DNA from: Adiantum capillus-veneris
Lineage: Eukaryota; Streptophyta; Polypodiopsida; Polypodiales; Pteridaceae
Direction of reading: 5' to 3'
DNA: 64,000 nucleotides
Assembly (NCBI GenBank): GCA_014529385.2
Contig: CM043963.1
Location: 3,477,001-3,541,000, forward strand
This document shows, piece after piece, positions 1-11,055 of this stretch (position 1 is its first letter; every line of letters starts with the position of its first letter). A program made the position numbers and the translations under genes. The notes under the pieces were generated by a model. The model did not search any database and was not told where the DNA came from. It saw only the letters and a program-made list of their open reading frames with translations.

Positions 1-488
1 CATATATATTGTAAAGCCTTTTAGTTTCCACCTTTTTTGAGTAGAGTTGACAAGTTTTTGGTATCAAATCTTCTTAAATATCCCTATTCATTGGCTATTG
101 GTAGCTATTTGTTTGGTATTGCTAAAGATGATACCAATAGCTATTATCCTTGTGAACTTAACTGTTAAATTGTGGATTTGACTTCTACTATGTAGCTCAT
201 TTGGATAGAGAAAGTGTAAGCATAAATAGATGCATATATTGTTAACATAGAAGATATGTACCACTCAAGCCTATGTAAACTGCTAATCAAGAAATCTTTG
301 GTTGGATGCTATAACAATAGGGTGACGTCACATTTGGTTTCAAATACCAAAGAAATGGCTTTACCAAAATAGTATCAAGAACAGGGGGTGGACACAAGGA
401 AGTAAAAACTGGCTCCTTGTTTGTCGAGTTTCTAGTGTTGAATGTTTAGTGCAGAGGATTTGTGAGGCCTTTGAACACATAGCAAAAT
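1..488. other. AT-rich sequence without recognisable gene
   Basis: No long reading frame, RNA gene or element terminus was recognised here. It is the left flank of the hairpin MITE and copia-1. Confidence 0.5.
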
Positions 489-511
489 GGGGGGGGGGGG
501 GGGGGGGGGGG
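489..511 (+). repeat. poly-G tract (23 G)
   Basis: An uninterrupted run of 23 G on the given strand. It could fold as a G-quadruplex or simply be a homopolymer whose length is uncertain in the assembly. Confidence 0.95.
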
Positions 512-700
512 TCTTGCTATGATTACATCAAACACCACATCTCTATCTCATTGCCATGCATGAAAAAAAGGGCTTACTTGCCATTTAAAGGCCCTAGGGC
601 CCCTCAATAAGAGGAGCCACAAGGGTGCACAAAATGCCCAAACAGGGGGTCCCTATTTGGGCATTTTGTGCGGCCTTGTCGCCCCTCTTGTTGAGGGGCC

Positions 701-927
701 TGTTGGAATTAGGGTTGCAGAGAAACACACACAGCTTGGAGAAGACGAAGGAAGCTCAAGGCACACAATAGAGAGTGTATTCCTTAGTGTGCAATGGAAA
801 GATAGATAGCCCTAGAGTGATGGGCGTATATACAATGCACGGGGGAAAAAACCTCCTAAAGAGGGAAAAAATGCCCCGGCGGTCCTAGTGTGTTCACACA
901 CATCACTACCACATGTATATGGTAACA
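701..927 (-). repeat. copia-1 3' LTR
   Basis: 227 bp, TG...CA bounded, identical to the LTR at 5652-5878. In sense orientation it holds a TATA-like TGTATATAC and the palindrome GTGTGTGAACACAC in U3. Confidence 0.97.
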
Positions 928-939
928 AATCCCCCCTGG
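928..939 (-). other. copia-1 polypurine tract
   Basis: Read on the minus strand as CCAGGGGGGATT immediately upstream of the 3' LTR. It is the expected plus-strand primer for reverse transcription. Confidence 0.9.
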
Positions 940-1002
940 AGTGATGCGGTGAACGAGAGCTGGCACATGAGTAAAGGGAAGTGCCATGCCCTGAGGACAG
1001 GA

Positions 1003-4000
1003 TCAGTCCACAAAGGGGAGTAAGCCCAAAGCTTTGCGGAAAGCTTCAAGCTTCTCACGAGACAATGCCTTTGTGAAAAGATCTGCAAGGTTGTCCTGTG
1101 TTGGCACATAAGCCAAGCTGATCTCTCCTGCTGAGAGCCTCTCCCTGACATAGTGGTAATGCACCTCAATGTGCTTTGTGCGAGCATGAAAAACTGGGTT
1201 CCTCGCAACTGCCAATGCGCTCTGACTGTCAGTGTAGATAGTGTTGGCAGTATCCTGTCCAACACCCAAGTCAGCCATAAGGCGTCTGAGCCATACACAC
1301 TCAACCGTAGCTGTGAAGACTGCCCTGTACTCAGCCTCACAACTCGAAGTGGCCACAGTAGGTTGCTTCTTGCTCAACCATGATATACATGAACTGCCAA
1401 GCATGAAACAAAAACCACTTGTGGACACTCGCGTGTCAAAACAACCAGCCCAATCTGAGTCCGAAAAAGCATGTAAGTCTGGCGGTAATGATCCCCCCTT
1501 GGGATAAAACAAGCCAAGATGTAAAGTGCCACTAAGGTAGCGGAAAATCCTCTTGACAGCCTGCCAATGCTTAGACCCTGGGCTATGCATAAATCTGCTG
1601 ACCTGCGAGACTGCAAACTGAATATCTGGCCTCGTGTTGCATACATAAATGAGGCAGCCAACAGCAGTTTGGTAAAGAGTGACATCAGCAGGATCGCCAG
1701 CATCATGTAGACTCAACTTCAAACCTGTTTCCATGGGAGTGGCAATAGGTTTGCAATCCTCAAGTCCAAACTTACATAGCAATGTCTCTATGTAACTTTT
1801 CTGACACAAGGCAATACCACCATCACACTGCTTAAACTGTATACCCAAGTAATGATGCAACAGCCCCAAATCTTTCATCTTGAAAGTAGCATTCAAATCA
1901 GCCTTAAATTCAGCAATATGTCTCTCATTTGGTCCAGTGATCAACAAATCATCAACATAAAGAACCACAATGAGAAATACATCATCCTCACGCTTTACAT
2001 ACAATGTGCTTTCTGTTGGACTGTTACGAAAGCCTCGTTTAACCAAATGAGTGTCAGCTTTCTCATACCAAGCACGAGGAGATTGCTTCAACCCATACAA
2101 AGCCTTCTTACATTTGCACACTTTGTCCTCTTGTCCTTTTATGACAAAACCGCGAGGCTGCGTTACATAAACTTCCTCAAATATGTCACCATTCAAGAAA
2201 GCAGTAACAATGTCTGATTGATGTACATCCCAACCAAAATGAGCTGCCAATGCACATAGAAAACGCACAGTAGTCATACGACAAGTGGGAGCAAAAGTCT
2301 CTTCATAATCTATGCCTTTTTGTTGTGCATAACCCTTTGCAACAAGTCGAGCCTTATGGCGATCGATCTCACCATCCGGCTTGCGTTTCAACTTGTAAAC
2401 CCACTTCGTACCAATGGCCTTTTTGCCAGGAGGCAATTCACATAAAGTCCATGTGTCATTCTCTATAAGTGCATCATATTCTGATTTCATGGCAGCAATC
2501 CAATTTTCTGAATTCTGTGCTTCATCAAAAGACAGAGGCTCCTCAACATCATGTAAACTAGACACAGCCAAAGCATAACAATCTGATGCATAAGATGCAT
2601 GGCGAGAGCCTGAACGAGTACGACTAGATAAAGGTGCATCCAATTTACTGTCACGCAAAGTGTGCACCAGCCATTTTGGCATACCTCTAGCCTGCTCATT
2701 TTCAGCCCTTTCCTCATCAAGTACATCATGTACATCTGCATCAGTAATAGGCTGTTCTAAAACATTTTCAGAAACCCCCATAGGCTGTACATTTGCCTCA
2801 TTGGAACTTACATTCGTATTTCCACCACTGAAAAGAGGCAACAAAGTGTCATAAATGTCCTGTGAGCTTACATTACTGTCTCTAGTACATGACAGCAAGG
2901 GTTGAACAGAATCTTCCACAAACACTACATCCCGTGAAACCAAAATACGTTTTGTTTGCGGGTGATACAACCTGTAACCTTTGCTTTCAGCACTATAACC
3001 AACAAAAATACATTTGACAGCCTTATCATCCAATTTTCTGCGCTGCACTTGTGGCACCAAAGCATATGCCAAACAGCCAAAAACACGCATGTGCTCAATA
3101 GAAGGTTTTCTATCATGCCATGCTTCATATGGAGTAATAGACTGCAAAGCTTTCGTAGGACACCTGTTAAGTACATAAGTGGCACACATGATGGCCTCAA
3201 GCCAAAAAGAATGCGGTAAAGCTTGACTTTTGACCATACATCGTGCCATTTCCGTTAGTGACCTGTTTTTCCTCTCAGCAACACCATTTTGCTGAGGTGT
3301 ATAAGGCACTGTATATTGGTGTTTTATCCCACGACTAGCCAGAAATGCATTAAATTCATGAGACATATACTCCCCCCCTCGATCGGAACGGAGGGTGCCC
3401 ATAGTACATTTTGAGACATTTTCAGCCATAGCCAAAAATTGTTTGAAGCACATAAAAACTTCGGACTTTGCTTTAAGCGGAAATACCCACGCATGCCTGG
3501 AGTAATCATCAATGAAAGTCACAAAGTACAGGTAATTGCCCAAGGACGGAGTTTGCATGGGCCCACAAACGTCACTATGCACAAGCTGCAACCTGCATGT
3601 GGCCCTAACTGAACCATCCTTTGGAAACTTAGAACGCTGCATTTTACCCAGAATACAGCCTTCACAAACATGTTTGATAGGTGCTTCAAGAGGCGGCAAA
3701 GAAGCAACCATATCAGATTTCTGCAAACGCAGCAAACTGGCAAAATTCAGATGACCAAAACGTGCATGCCAAAGTTTTGCATCTGAAATAGCCCTTGAAT
3801 CTGCAACAGCATTTGTAAAATTTTGTCCACACTTGTCATACAAAGTGAGCTTATACAGCCCACGGCACAAAAGCCCAGATGCAACAATTTCATCACCAAA
3901 ACTGAGATCATGAACTGTACATCTGTCATCCACAAATTTGACTACAAGTCCAAGTCTAGCAAGTGCGGATACAGACAATAGATTCTTCTTGATCCCAGGT

Positions 4001-5289
4001 ACATAAAGTGCATCAACAAGTGTGAAGGAACTGCCATTAGCAGCAGTGAGCACAATCTTTCCAACTCCCTGAACTGGATAAGAGGCGTTGTTGGCACAAG
4101 TGACTGAATTCCCATGAGGGACAGACTCGAGAGAGGTAAACAATTCACGATGTGAGGTAATGTGCTTTGTAGCACCACTGTCGAAATACCACACATGTGA
4201 ATCTGCAGCAACTGACAAGCATGCATCATGGACAGCAGGATTGTAAGTGCACTCTGCGCTAAAAGCCCATTCTGCATCAACATCAGCATCACAATCTCCT
4301 TTCACAGAAGACTCAACAATGGCTGCATTTGTAGTGGAACCAGCATTTGCAGTGGAACCACCCTCTTTCTTCTTAGCCTCTTTGGCCTTCAACTTAGGAC
4401 ACGACTTGATCAAGTGATCATTGGCTTTACAATAATGGCAACGCATCTTCTTTTTGCCCTTATCACCAGAATTTCCAGACGAAGTGCTGCCAGCAGAAGC
4501 ATTAGGAACAGAATTTTTGCCACTCGCAGCAGAACCATAAGAAGTGGCTGCATTACTGTTACCACCCTTTCTTTGAGAAGCAATAAAAGCCTGTTCAACT
4601 GCACGCTGCCTAGTCCTGTTTTTTCTAGAAAGTGACTCTTGCAACAGCAATGTGCATAATGCATCAAACTTGACAACTTCAGGATTTCCTTGGGTCATCA
4701 GTCTCCAAGTACTAGCAAAAGTCTGGTAGGAATCTGGTAAGGCATCAAGAACAGTCTGCACAAGGGAACTGTCAGAAATGACTTCACCTGCAGAAATGAG
4801 TTGCTCATTGATATCCTTGACACTAGCAAGGAAAGTGTCCATATCATCTTCCTCATGCATAATCTTCGACTCTAGCTCTTTACGCAGCAAAGCAATTTTA
4901 GCCTCATTGCGGCTTGCATAAAGACCTGCTAGAATATCCCAAGCCTGTTTTGCAGATTTTGCTGAACGGATGTGAGGAATAATGGTGCGCTTCACAGACA
5001 ACGCAATCAATGCATGAGCCTGCGCATCCTTAACATCCCAACGAGCTTGTTCTGCTGTAGGCAAAACAACTCTAACAGCTGCAATCCTTGCAGCAAGACC
5101 TGCAACATCCTCAATATCGCCTACATCTTCAGAACCAGGACGTACATCAATGCCCTGCACAATGTTCCAGACACCTTTTGACACAAGAACGTGTTGCATC
5201 ATATAAGCCCACATAGGGTAGTTGTCCCCATCCAACCTGTCCTCAGCAGCAAACATCTTGAACACATCTGTGTTGTTGTTGTCAGCCAT
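1003..5289 (-). CDS. copia-1 Gag-Pol polyprotein, intact, 1428 aa
   Basis: One uninterrupted frame encodes all functions needed for retrotransposition. I start at the ATG at 5289 (context ACCATGG, product MADNNN...); the frame stays open further upstream but only from a TTG. Visible domains: UBN2-type Gag (about 1-240); zinc knuckle CHYCKANDHLIKSC (284-297, CX2CX4HX4C); protease with DSGAT at 370; integrase zinc site H508, H513, C542, C545 and catalytic triad D573, D636, E672 (D-35-E spacing); RT (about 930-1170) with YVDD at 1111-1114; RNase H with acidic residues at D1277, E1318 and D1354. Length and order are typical of plant copia elements. No disabling change is visible, so the copy is probably competent; transcription cannot be judged from sequence. 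Confidence 0.96.
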   Translation of the reverse strand: MADNNNTDVFKMFAAEDRLDGDNYPMWAYMMQHVLVSKGVWNIVQGIDVRPGSEDVGDIEDVAGLAARIAAVRVVLPTAEQARWDVKDAQAHALIALSVKRTIIPHIRSAKSAKQAWDILAGLYASRNEAKIALLRKELESKIMHEEDDMDTFLASVKDINEQLISAGEVISDSSLVQTVLDALPDSYQTFASTWRLMTQGNPEVVKFDALCTLLLQESLSRKNRTRQRAVEQAFIASQRKGGNSNAATSYGSAASGKNSVPNASAGSTSSGNSGDKGKKKMRCHYCKANDHLIKSCPKLKAKEAKKKEGGSTANAGSTTNAAIVESSVKGDCDADVDAEWAFSAECTYNPAVHDACLSVAADSHVWYFDSGATKHITSHRELFTSLESVPHGNSVTCANNASYPVQGVGKIVLTAANGSSFTLVDALYVPGIKKNLLSVSALARLGLVVKFVDDRCTVHDLSFGDEIVASGLLCRGLYKLTLYDKCGQNFTNAVADSRAISDAKLWHARFGHLNFASLLRLQKSDMVASLPPLEAPIKHVCEGCILGKMQRSKFPKDGSVRATCRLQLVHSDVCGPMQTPSLGNYLYFVTFIDDYSRHAWVFPLKAKSEVFMCFKQFLAMAENVSKCTMGTLRSDRGGEYMSHEFNAFLASRGIKHQYTVPYTPQQNGVAERKNRSLTEMARCMVKSQALPHSFWLEAIMCATYVLNRCPTKALQSITPYEAWHDRKPSIEHMRVFGCLAYALVPQVQRRKLDDKAVKCIFVGYSAESKGYRLYHPQTKRILVSRDVVFVEDSVQPLLSCTRDSNVSSQDIYDTLLPLFSGGNTNVSSNEANVQPMGVSENVLEQPITDADVHDVLDEERAENEQARGMPKWLVHTLRDSKLDAPLSSRTRSGSRHASYASDCYALAVSSLHDVEEPLSFDEAQNSENWIAAMKSEYDALIENDTWTLCELPPGKKAIGTKWVYKLKRKPDGEIDRHKARLVAKGYAQQKGIDYEETFAPTCRMTTVRFLCALAAHFGWDVHQSDIVTAFLNGDIFEEVYVTQPRGFVIKGQEDKVCKCKKALYGLKQSPRAWYEKADTHLVKRGFRNSPTESTLYVKREDDVFLIVVLYVDDLLITGPNERHIAEFKADLNATFKMKDLGLLHHYLGIQFKQCDGGIALCQKSYIETLLCKFGLEDCKPIATPMETGLKLSLHDAGDPADVTLYQTAVGCLIYVCNTRPDIQFAVSQVSRFMHSPGSKHWQAVKRIFRYLSGTLHLGLFYPKGGSLPPDLHAFSDSDWAGCFDTRVSTSGFCFMLGSSCISWLSKKQPTVATSSCEAEYRAVFTATVECVWLRRLMADLGVGQDTANTIYTDSQSALAVARNPVFHARTKHIEVHYHYVRERLSAGEISLAYVPTQDNLADLFTKALSREKLEAFRKALGLLPFVD

Positions 5290-5637
5290 GGTAAATGCTG
5301 CACCTGATGTGAAAACTGCCCGAAAATAGGAGAAATGGAGCGGGAACAACTTGTGCTATATAGCACAAACCGTAGAAGACTATAAGGCACCTGTTATGCA
5401 GAAAACGGCACTGACAGAAAATCTGCACAAAATGACGAAATAGCCTGTGCAGTACTGCCCGTAGTGGAAACGGAGGCCGAAATGAGCCCAAATCAAAATT
5501 CTGAGCAGACCGAGCTCTTCGAGCTATCCCAAAATATTTGTCGACCTGCGAACGCTTGCCAAAGCTCACTGAAATCGGAGAAAGTGAGCAGGCGTGTGCT
5601 GGAGCAGCTGGCGACTAAGCCCGGGAGGACGTGACCT

Positions 5638-5649
5638 GCTCTGATACCA
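5638..5649 (-). other. copia-1 primer binding site (initiator tRNA-Met)
   Basis: Minus-strand TGGTATCAGAGC, two bases inside the 5' LTR, is the classic plant copia PBS complementary to the 3' end of initiator tRNA-Met. Confidence 0.93.
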
Positions 5650-5651
5650 AT

Positions 5652-5878
5652 TGTTGGAATTAGGGTTGCAGAGAAACACACACAGCTTGGAGAAGACGAA
5701 GGAAGCTCAAGGCACACAATAGAGAGTGTATTCCTTAGTGTGCAATGGAAAGATAGATAGCCCTAGAGTGATGGGCGTATATACAATGCACGGGGGAAAA
5801 AACCTCCTAAAGAGGGAAAAAATGCCCCGGCGGTCCTAGTGTGTTCACACACATCACTACCACATGTATATGGTAACA
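5652..5878 (-). repeat. copia-1 5' LTR
   Basis: 227 bp and identical to the partner LTR at 701-927. It is followed on the plus strand by the target duplication GGGCC, where the MITE right end resumes. Confidence 0.97.
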
Positions 5879-5906
5879 GGGCCCTCAGGCCTTTAAATGG
5901 CAAGTA

Positions 5907-6754
5907 GTTACAAAATTTAGGTGTTTGGCCATGATACAAGTTTTAGGTTTTTTTAAAAACTTTTGATTTAATTGTTGAACTTTTATGCTGTTTTCAACAG
6001 CTTGTAGCTCCCAATTGGCTCTAAATCTGTCTGCGCTTGTCTTACACAAAATTGTTCATCTCGTCGCACTTTTTGATTGTCATGTGATGCAAAAAAGCAT
6101 ATCTTTCTCAGATTCTCCAAAAATCAACCTGCAAGTTGGCAATTTCTAAAAAAATGATATAAAACAGACATTGCTTACTTTTTCCTTAATCTATAGGCTC
6201 TAATGAGCATAAAAACCATGGAATCTGAAAATACTCAAAGAATCAATGTTTTTCCTTGTGTTAAGGATTGTATTTCCTATGTACAAAACTTTCCCAAAAT
6301 CTCACCCTAACACCTTCAAAAGTGGCTTCCAAGAGTGCCCTCGGTCAAAATTTGAAACTAAAAGAAAAACAATCATAATGAACTCTTAGATTGTGTACAA
6401 ACTTTAAAACAACCAAAATTTCCTTCACACTAAAGTTATTGCTAAAAATTTGAAAATAGTCCCCCCTTGGACCCCCCACAATGATAGAAATCAAAGGATT
6501 CAAGGAGAGATATGGTGTCATAAGTGCATGGTAGGAATCTCACCTAAGTTTATTCCTTAAAGATCTCTTTTACTTTATCATGTCTTCTCATGTACAAACT
6601 TACCAAACAAAAACAAATTTATACTTTAAATGACTACAAATCTTATTTAACTTATCAAACAATCTCAAAATCTTATTTGACTTATTGTATATATACATAC
6701 AATGCACATAGACAATGACCATGATCATCTACCCAATGCCTATGAGTGACCAAC
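5907..6754. other. AT-rich intergenic sequence
   Basis: No reading frame, LTR terminus or repeat was recognised. The sequence lies between the MITE right end and a decayed copia remnant. Confidence 0.45.
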
Positions 6755-8340
6755 AATGTGCAAACTACTTTGAAGGTAATCCCTTTGTTAAAAGATTGCC
6801 AGGATTCTCACTGGTGTGAATCTTGGCAAGTTGCAATTGCTTGTCCTCAAGCACCTCGCGAATGAAGTGATACTTCACATCCACATATTTTGTCTTTGCA
6901 TGAAACACTGGGTTCTTTGCCAACTGTATAGAACTTTGGCTATCACAATGTAACACAGGTATCTCAACATTGATTCCCAAGTCTCCCACTAGCCAACCAA
7001 GCCATATAGCTTCCTTCTTGCAAGCTTCTGGAACTGCAACGTACTAAGCCTCTATAGATAATGCAATCTTGCAAACGAGATCACCATGAAATTGCACCTC
7101 CAATGAATTCAAAGACATAGCCTAAAGTGGAACTTCTCTTGTCCAAGTCCTTTGCATAATCTGCATCTGTGTAACCCATTACACATGCTTCCTTTTTGCC
7201 AAAGCAAATGCACATGTCTTTTGTACCATTCAAATATAACATAGTCCCTTTCACTGGCTCCTAATGTTTCTTGCCTAGATTTTACATATATCTACTAAGG
7301 ATTCCCACTACAAAAGCAATTTCAAGACGTGTAGAAATCATAGCATACATCAAACTACCAATTGAAGATGAATAAGGCACTTGTGCGGTTTTAACCTTTT
7401 CCTCTTTAGACTTAGGGCAATCATTTTTAGAAAGTTTCACATATGGAGGCAATGGAGCACTCAATGTCTTCTCCCTCTCCATATTGAAACTCTTGAGCAC
7501 TTTATCAATGTACTTAGATCGAGGGAGAAAGACCAATTTCTTGCATCTATCTTGCCTAATGCACATGCCAAGGATATGGATTGCTTCACCCATGTCTTTC
7601 ATCTCAAAGTTTGCATGTAGCTCTAACTTCAAGGCTGAAATCTCATCCCTGCATTTCTTGGCAATTAACATATCATCCACATAAATGACAAAAAATAAGC
7701 AAACTACCATCTTGAGATCGCTTAGTGCAGAGTGGTCCATTTTGCTACGTTTGTAGCCTTGAGAGAGCATGAATGAGTAGAATTTATGATATTACTCCCT
7801 TGATAACTGTTTTAGACCATAAAGGGTCTTTTCTAACTGACACACCAAGTCTTCATTGCCCTTCTCAACAAATTTCTAGCTATTGAACTTCTTCTTGAAG
7901 ATCACCATGCAAGAACATTGTCTTGACATCCATCTGGTCAAGTTCCATATCCTCTTTTGCAACCAGCACAAGTACACACCATAGAGTAGTCATCTTGACA
8001 ACCAGAGAAAAGATCTCATCAAAGTCAATACCCTGCTACTACTTAAATCCTTTAGCAACAAGTTGTGCCTTGTACTTGGGTTTATTATCATGAGGTGTAA
8101 TTTTTTTCTTGTACACCCATTTGCATGATAATGCATTTTTACCTTTAAGCAGCTGAACTAACTTCCAAGTTTAATTTTTATGTAGCAAGTCCATTCTGAT
8201 TGCATAGCTTTCAGACATCCTATGTCCATGCCGAAACTATTGCTGAACTAACTTCCAAGTTTAATTTTTATGTAGCAAGTCCATTCTGATTGCATAGCTT
8301 TCAGACATCCTATGTCCATGCCGAAACTATGGGGATGTCA
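6755..8340 (-). pseudogene. decayed Ty1/copia pol remnant (RT and RNase H), lineage B
   Basis: Broken copia pol on the minus strand. The RT piece at 7282-7770 includes YVDDMLIAKK and the connection to TRLEIAF (normally TRPDIAF). The RNase H end at 6765-6989 includes HCDSQSSIQLAKNP, KYVDVKYHFIRE and the terminal LLTKGLP motif. Upstream, 7780-8340 keeps only scattered similarity to the start of RT with many stops. The motifs match the better-preserved copia-B at 34.2-36.2 kb more closely than the copia-1 family, so it belongs to the same second lineage. No LTR was recognised. It cannot be functional. Confidence 0.85.
8152..8331. repeat. 90-bp tandem duplication inside the copia remnant
   Basis: Positions 8152-8241 and 8242-8331 repeat the same sequence (starting GCTGAACTAACTTCC) with no difference noticed by eye. 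It is a late duplication in already decayed coding sequence. Confidence 0.92.
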
Positions 8341-9059
8341 AGGGCTCACTCCAAAACCTATATCGCCAAAAGGATCTCAACATTTGAGAATCCCCCAACT
8401 TAATAAAACCTTCCCATGACCCTCAACAATAGGCTTTTCATATTTCTGTCTATACATAAATCACATAAGATTTTACATCATCTACAGAAACCCATTTCTG
8501 TAACCATTGCAGCGGTTTGTCTGATTTAATAGACCCCCTCAAGATCTAACATGCATGTATGATAGAGATTGCAGAAAGTGTCTACAATGAAAACCTGTAT
8601 GCAAAATAACCTACAAAAGTAGACCACAATGCTGTCTCAAATAGATAACTCCCAAACCATGTGGAATTTGCAAAAACTTCCTCATGCAAAGTTGTAGAGC
8701 ATGCAAAAATGGATAGGAGAAGAGGGAATCAACCAAAAATGCGGATTCTAACTAGGAGAAATTTGATATGCAAAATTTGTAGTCTATCCTACACGACATG
8801 CATATGCAATCTAAGCAACGTAACTTAAAACCAGTGAGGATTTTGAGAAATCTTTCTTTTGCAAAGTTAAAGAGCACACAAAATTGGCTAAGAATTTGAG
8901 AGAATTGGCCTGAATGGACACCTTTTGACATACAAAAATAGATATGTAAAAACGTGCTGAATTTTTTGTTGCTTCTCTGCTTGCTTCCCTACCAAGCTTC
9001 AATGGTTCTCTCGAATCCTCAAGCTCTAATACCAGCTCTAATATATTTCTTCATTCACA
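8341..9059. other. AT-rich sequence without recognisable gene
   Basis: Short frames only. No motif was identified. It could be the flank of the copia or gypsy remnants on either side. Confidence 0.4.
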
Positions 9060-9895
9060 TATTCTTTGTAATGGTCTTTAGATTATCAAACATTTAGCAT
9101 GCCATATCCATATGGTCCTAGAGGTAGTCCTTGACATGTTGAAGTTTCTCTAGGGCTAACCCCATCGAAACTGATGATCTAGGTTGAAAGCATACATAAG
9201 TATCGTTGGGCTAAACTTGGTAGTCATGTCTTTTGTACTATCGAAAGCAAATTTAACGATATGGAGATAATCTTGATGATATACACTCGTAGCATATCCT
9301 CCAACATACACTCATAGCTTATCCTCCAACATAGTTGACACATTCTGTGTGACCATCCATCTCTGGATGATCATAGGTACTTGAATTGAGTTGTGTGCCA
9401 AATCTCTTAAAAGCACCCCTCCAAAAGTGTTTGTTAAACTTTGAATCGTGATCATTTACTATGTTATTAGGCATGTCACCATAGAGCTTGTAAATAGTTC
9501 CCACAAATAGCCACACTAATTCTTGTGTCTTTATAGTAGACTTAGTAAGAATAAACTTAGTTTTGTCAACCTATCGGCAATAACCCAAATTGAGTCATGT
9601 CCTCATACCATAGTAGAAAGGCCCACTATAAAGTCCACATAAATACTTTCCCATTTCCCAATGCAAGAGGCCACATCCTTTGAGGTTCTCTACTTTATTA
9701 ATTGGACCTTTCTGAGAATGCAATACACAATCTTGAACATGCTAATTTAAGCTTGAACATTAAAAATGTTTTTGTATGAGTGCATATCTTCCTTATGCCT
9801 GGATGCCCTACACTTGGACAATCATGAAATTTATAAAACACTTGACACAACTGTTTACATTCATATCAGTACACATACTCTCCCCTTTTGTAGTA
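9060..9895 (-). pseudogene. Ty3/gypsy integrase remnant (chromovirus type)
   Basis: Minus-strand fragments in order match a gypsy integrase. A piece near 9760-9895 reads like YYKRGEYVY then FHDCPSVGHPGIRK (zinc-binding region). Core-domain pieces at 9540-9700 resemble the segment around the first catalytic Asp. The frame 9319-9516 contains NDHDSKFNKHFW and HPEMDGHTECVN, corresponding to the usual SDRDSKF...HPQTDGQTERVN around the second Asp and the Glu. The Glu position and frame are preserved but stops and frameshifts abound. It is probably the downstream part of the RT/RNase H remnant at 12.7-13.7 kb on the same strand, with about 2.8 kb inserted between. Confidence 0.75.
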
Positions 9896-10499
9896 GTGAT
9901 AGCCGTTTTTTGGCTATCCGAAATTTCCATAGTGAGCTACCTCACCCTACCAAAATCACCTAAACATTGTGGCTATCCTTACCTTTTCATTGTACATAGG
10001 CGTGTGTGAGTTAGGGGACTTTCCCCATATCTCCTTAAAAACCCTCATTTAGGTAGTCACTGTGCTAGTTAAGCCAAATAAATAAATAAAAATAAAAGCC
10101 AAAGTATATTATGGTCCTTTTGTGTATAAGTATTTCATTGTATATAGGGTCTAAATATAAGTATTTTTATTATAATTATTCTGGTATTTAGCTAAATATT
10201 TTTGTTTAGGTGTGTGTTATTTACCTAAGTATGGTATGTACATTTACTCACCATTACCATGATCTTTCTTACCTATATATTCTATAAAAAATCATTTCAT
10301 GCAAGCTTCTCGTATTTTTGGTGTGAATCCACTCCAAGGAAAAACCTCAAAAATACCTTTCACCACTATCAGTCATTGCCATTCACTAAATTCCTATTTC
10401 CTACGGGTATGTTTTCTTATCTCTTCTAAATAAATATACATCAATAAAAACAAATGAAGATCCTCCTCATTTGATTCTCTATATTTTCATATAATTATA

Positions 10500-10502
<3 letters not shown>

Positions 10503-10531
<29 letters not shown>
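10503..10531. repeat. (TA)n microsatellite
   Basis: An alternating TA run of about 28 bp in AT-rich sequence. Confidence 0.95.
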
Positions 10532-11000
10532 GCTCACACTATTCTAAATTTCATGAATTAGTTATATACTAATTTGTTTTTTCTCATCATATCCATACAT
10601 TATATTTGTATATAATCCACAACCATCATGTTTTCAAACCTCTAGAAATCTATTAGGTCATACTCTTATGCAAGGAGGGGCTCACCTTTGGGGCCTTATG
10701 CAAATTCAACAAAAGGGGGCCAATGAAGACTTTTTTGTGAAGAAAACTAGGCATTTTGGTGGGATTTTTTATATCCATCTCCACTCTGAATTTGAAGTGG
10801 TGATTGAAAGATAAAATGTGAAACAAAAGCTGAATAATCACCTCAAAATTTTTACTAATTTTTGGAGCTACCACCAGTGAGATATGATTTTTTGTGTGGA
10901 CCCAATCTACCCACTTTTCTCACAAAGTTACCATATAAATCATTATATGTATATGGCCACTCCTCAACCATATAGTCTTCTCTCACCTCCTTTCCTACTT

Positions 11001-11002
<2 letters not shown>

Positions 11003-11047
<45 letters not shown>

Positions 11048-11055
11048 CACACACA
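11003..11055. repeat. (CA)n microsatellite
   Basis: Two CA runs separated by one AA interruption, about 53 bp in total. Confidence 0.95.

Larger units (their letters stand above)
701..5878 (-). mobile_element. copia-1: complete young Ty1/copia LTR retrotransposon
   Basis: A full element of 5178 bp on the minus strand: two 227-bp LTRs, PPT, one polyprotein ORF and a PBS, flanked by the direct repeat GGGCC (696-700 and 5879-5883). The LTRs begin TGTTACCATA and end TTCCAACA in element orientation. They are identical over all 227 bases by eye, so the insertion is very recent. Copia-2 and copia-3 in this window belong to the same family. Order in the polyprotein is Gag, protease, integrase, RT, RNase H, the defining Ty1/copia order. 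Confidence 0.97.
577..5904. mobile_element. 145-bp hairpin MITE split by copia-1 (arms 577-700 and 5884-5904)
   Basis: With copia-1 and its 5-bp duplication removed, 577-700 joins 5884-5904 into a 145-bp sequence that is almost one inverted repeat. The left arm starts CTTGCCATTTAAAGG and the right end reads CCTTTAAATGGCAAG. The arms pair over about 70 bp with a few mismatches. A TA dinucleotide lies just outside each end (575-576 and 5905-5906), as expected for Tc1/mariner (Stowaway-type) MITEs, although the terminal motif is not the classic Stowaway one. No coding capacity. The superfamily assignment is inference from the TA flank. Confidence 0.75.

Noticed and set aside
906-1340. Frames overlapping the copia-1 and copia-3 polyproteins in other phases (also 36-42 kb counterparts)
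   Set aside because: They lie inside the polyprotein gene, have no homology of their own and are shadows of the real frame.
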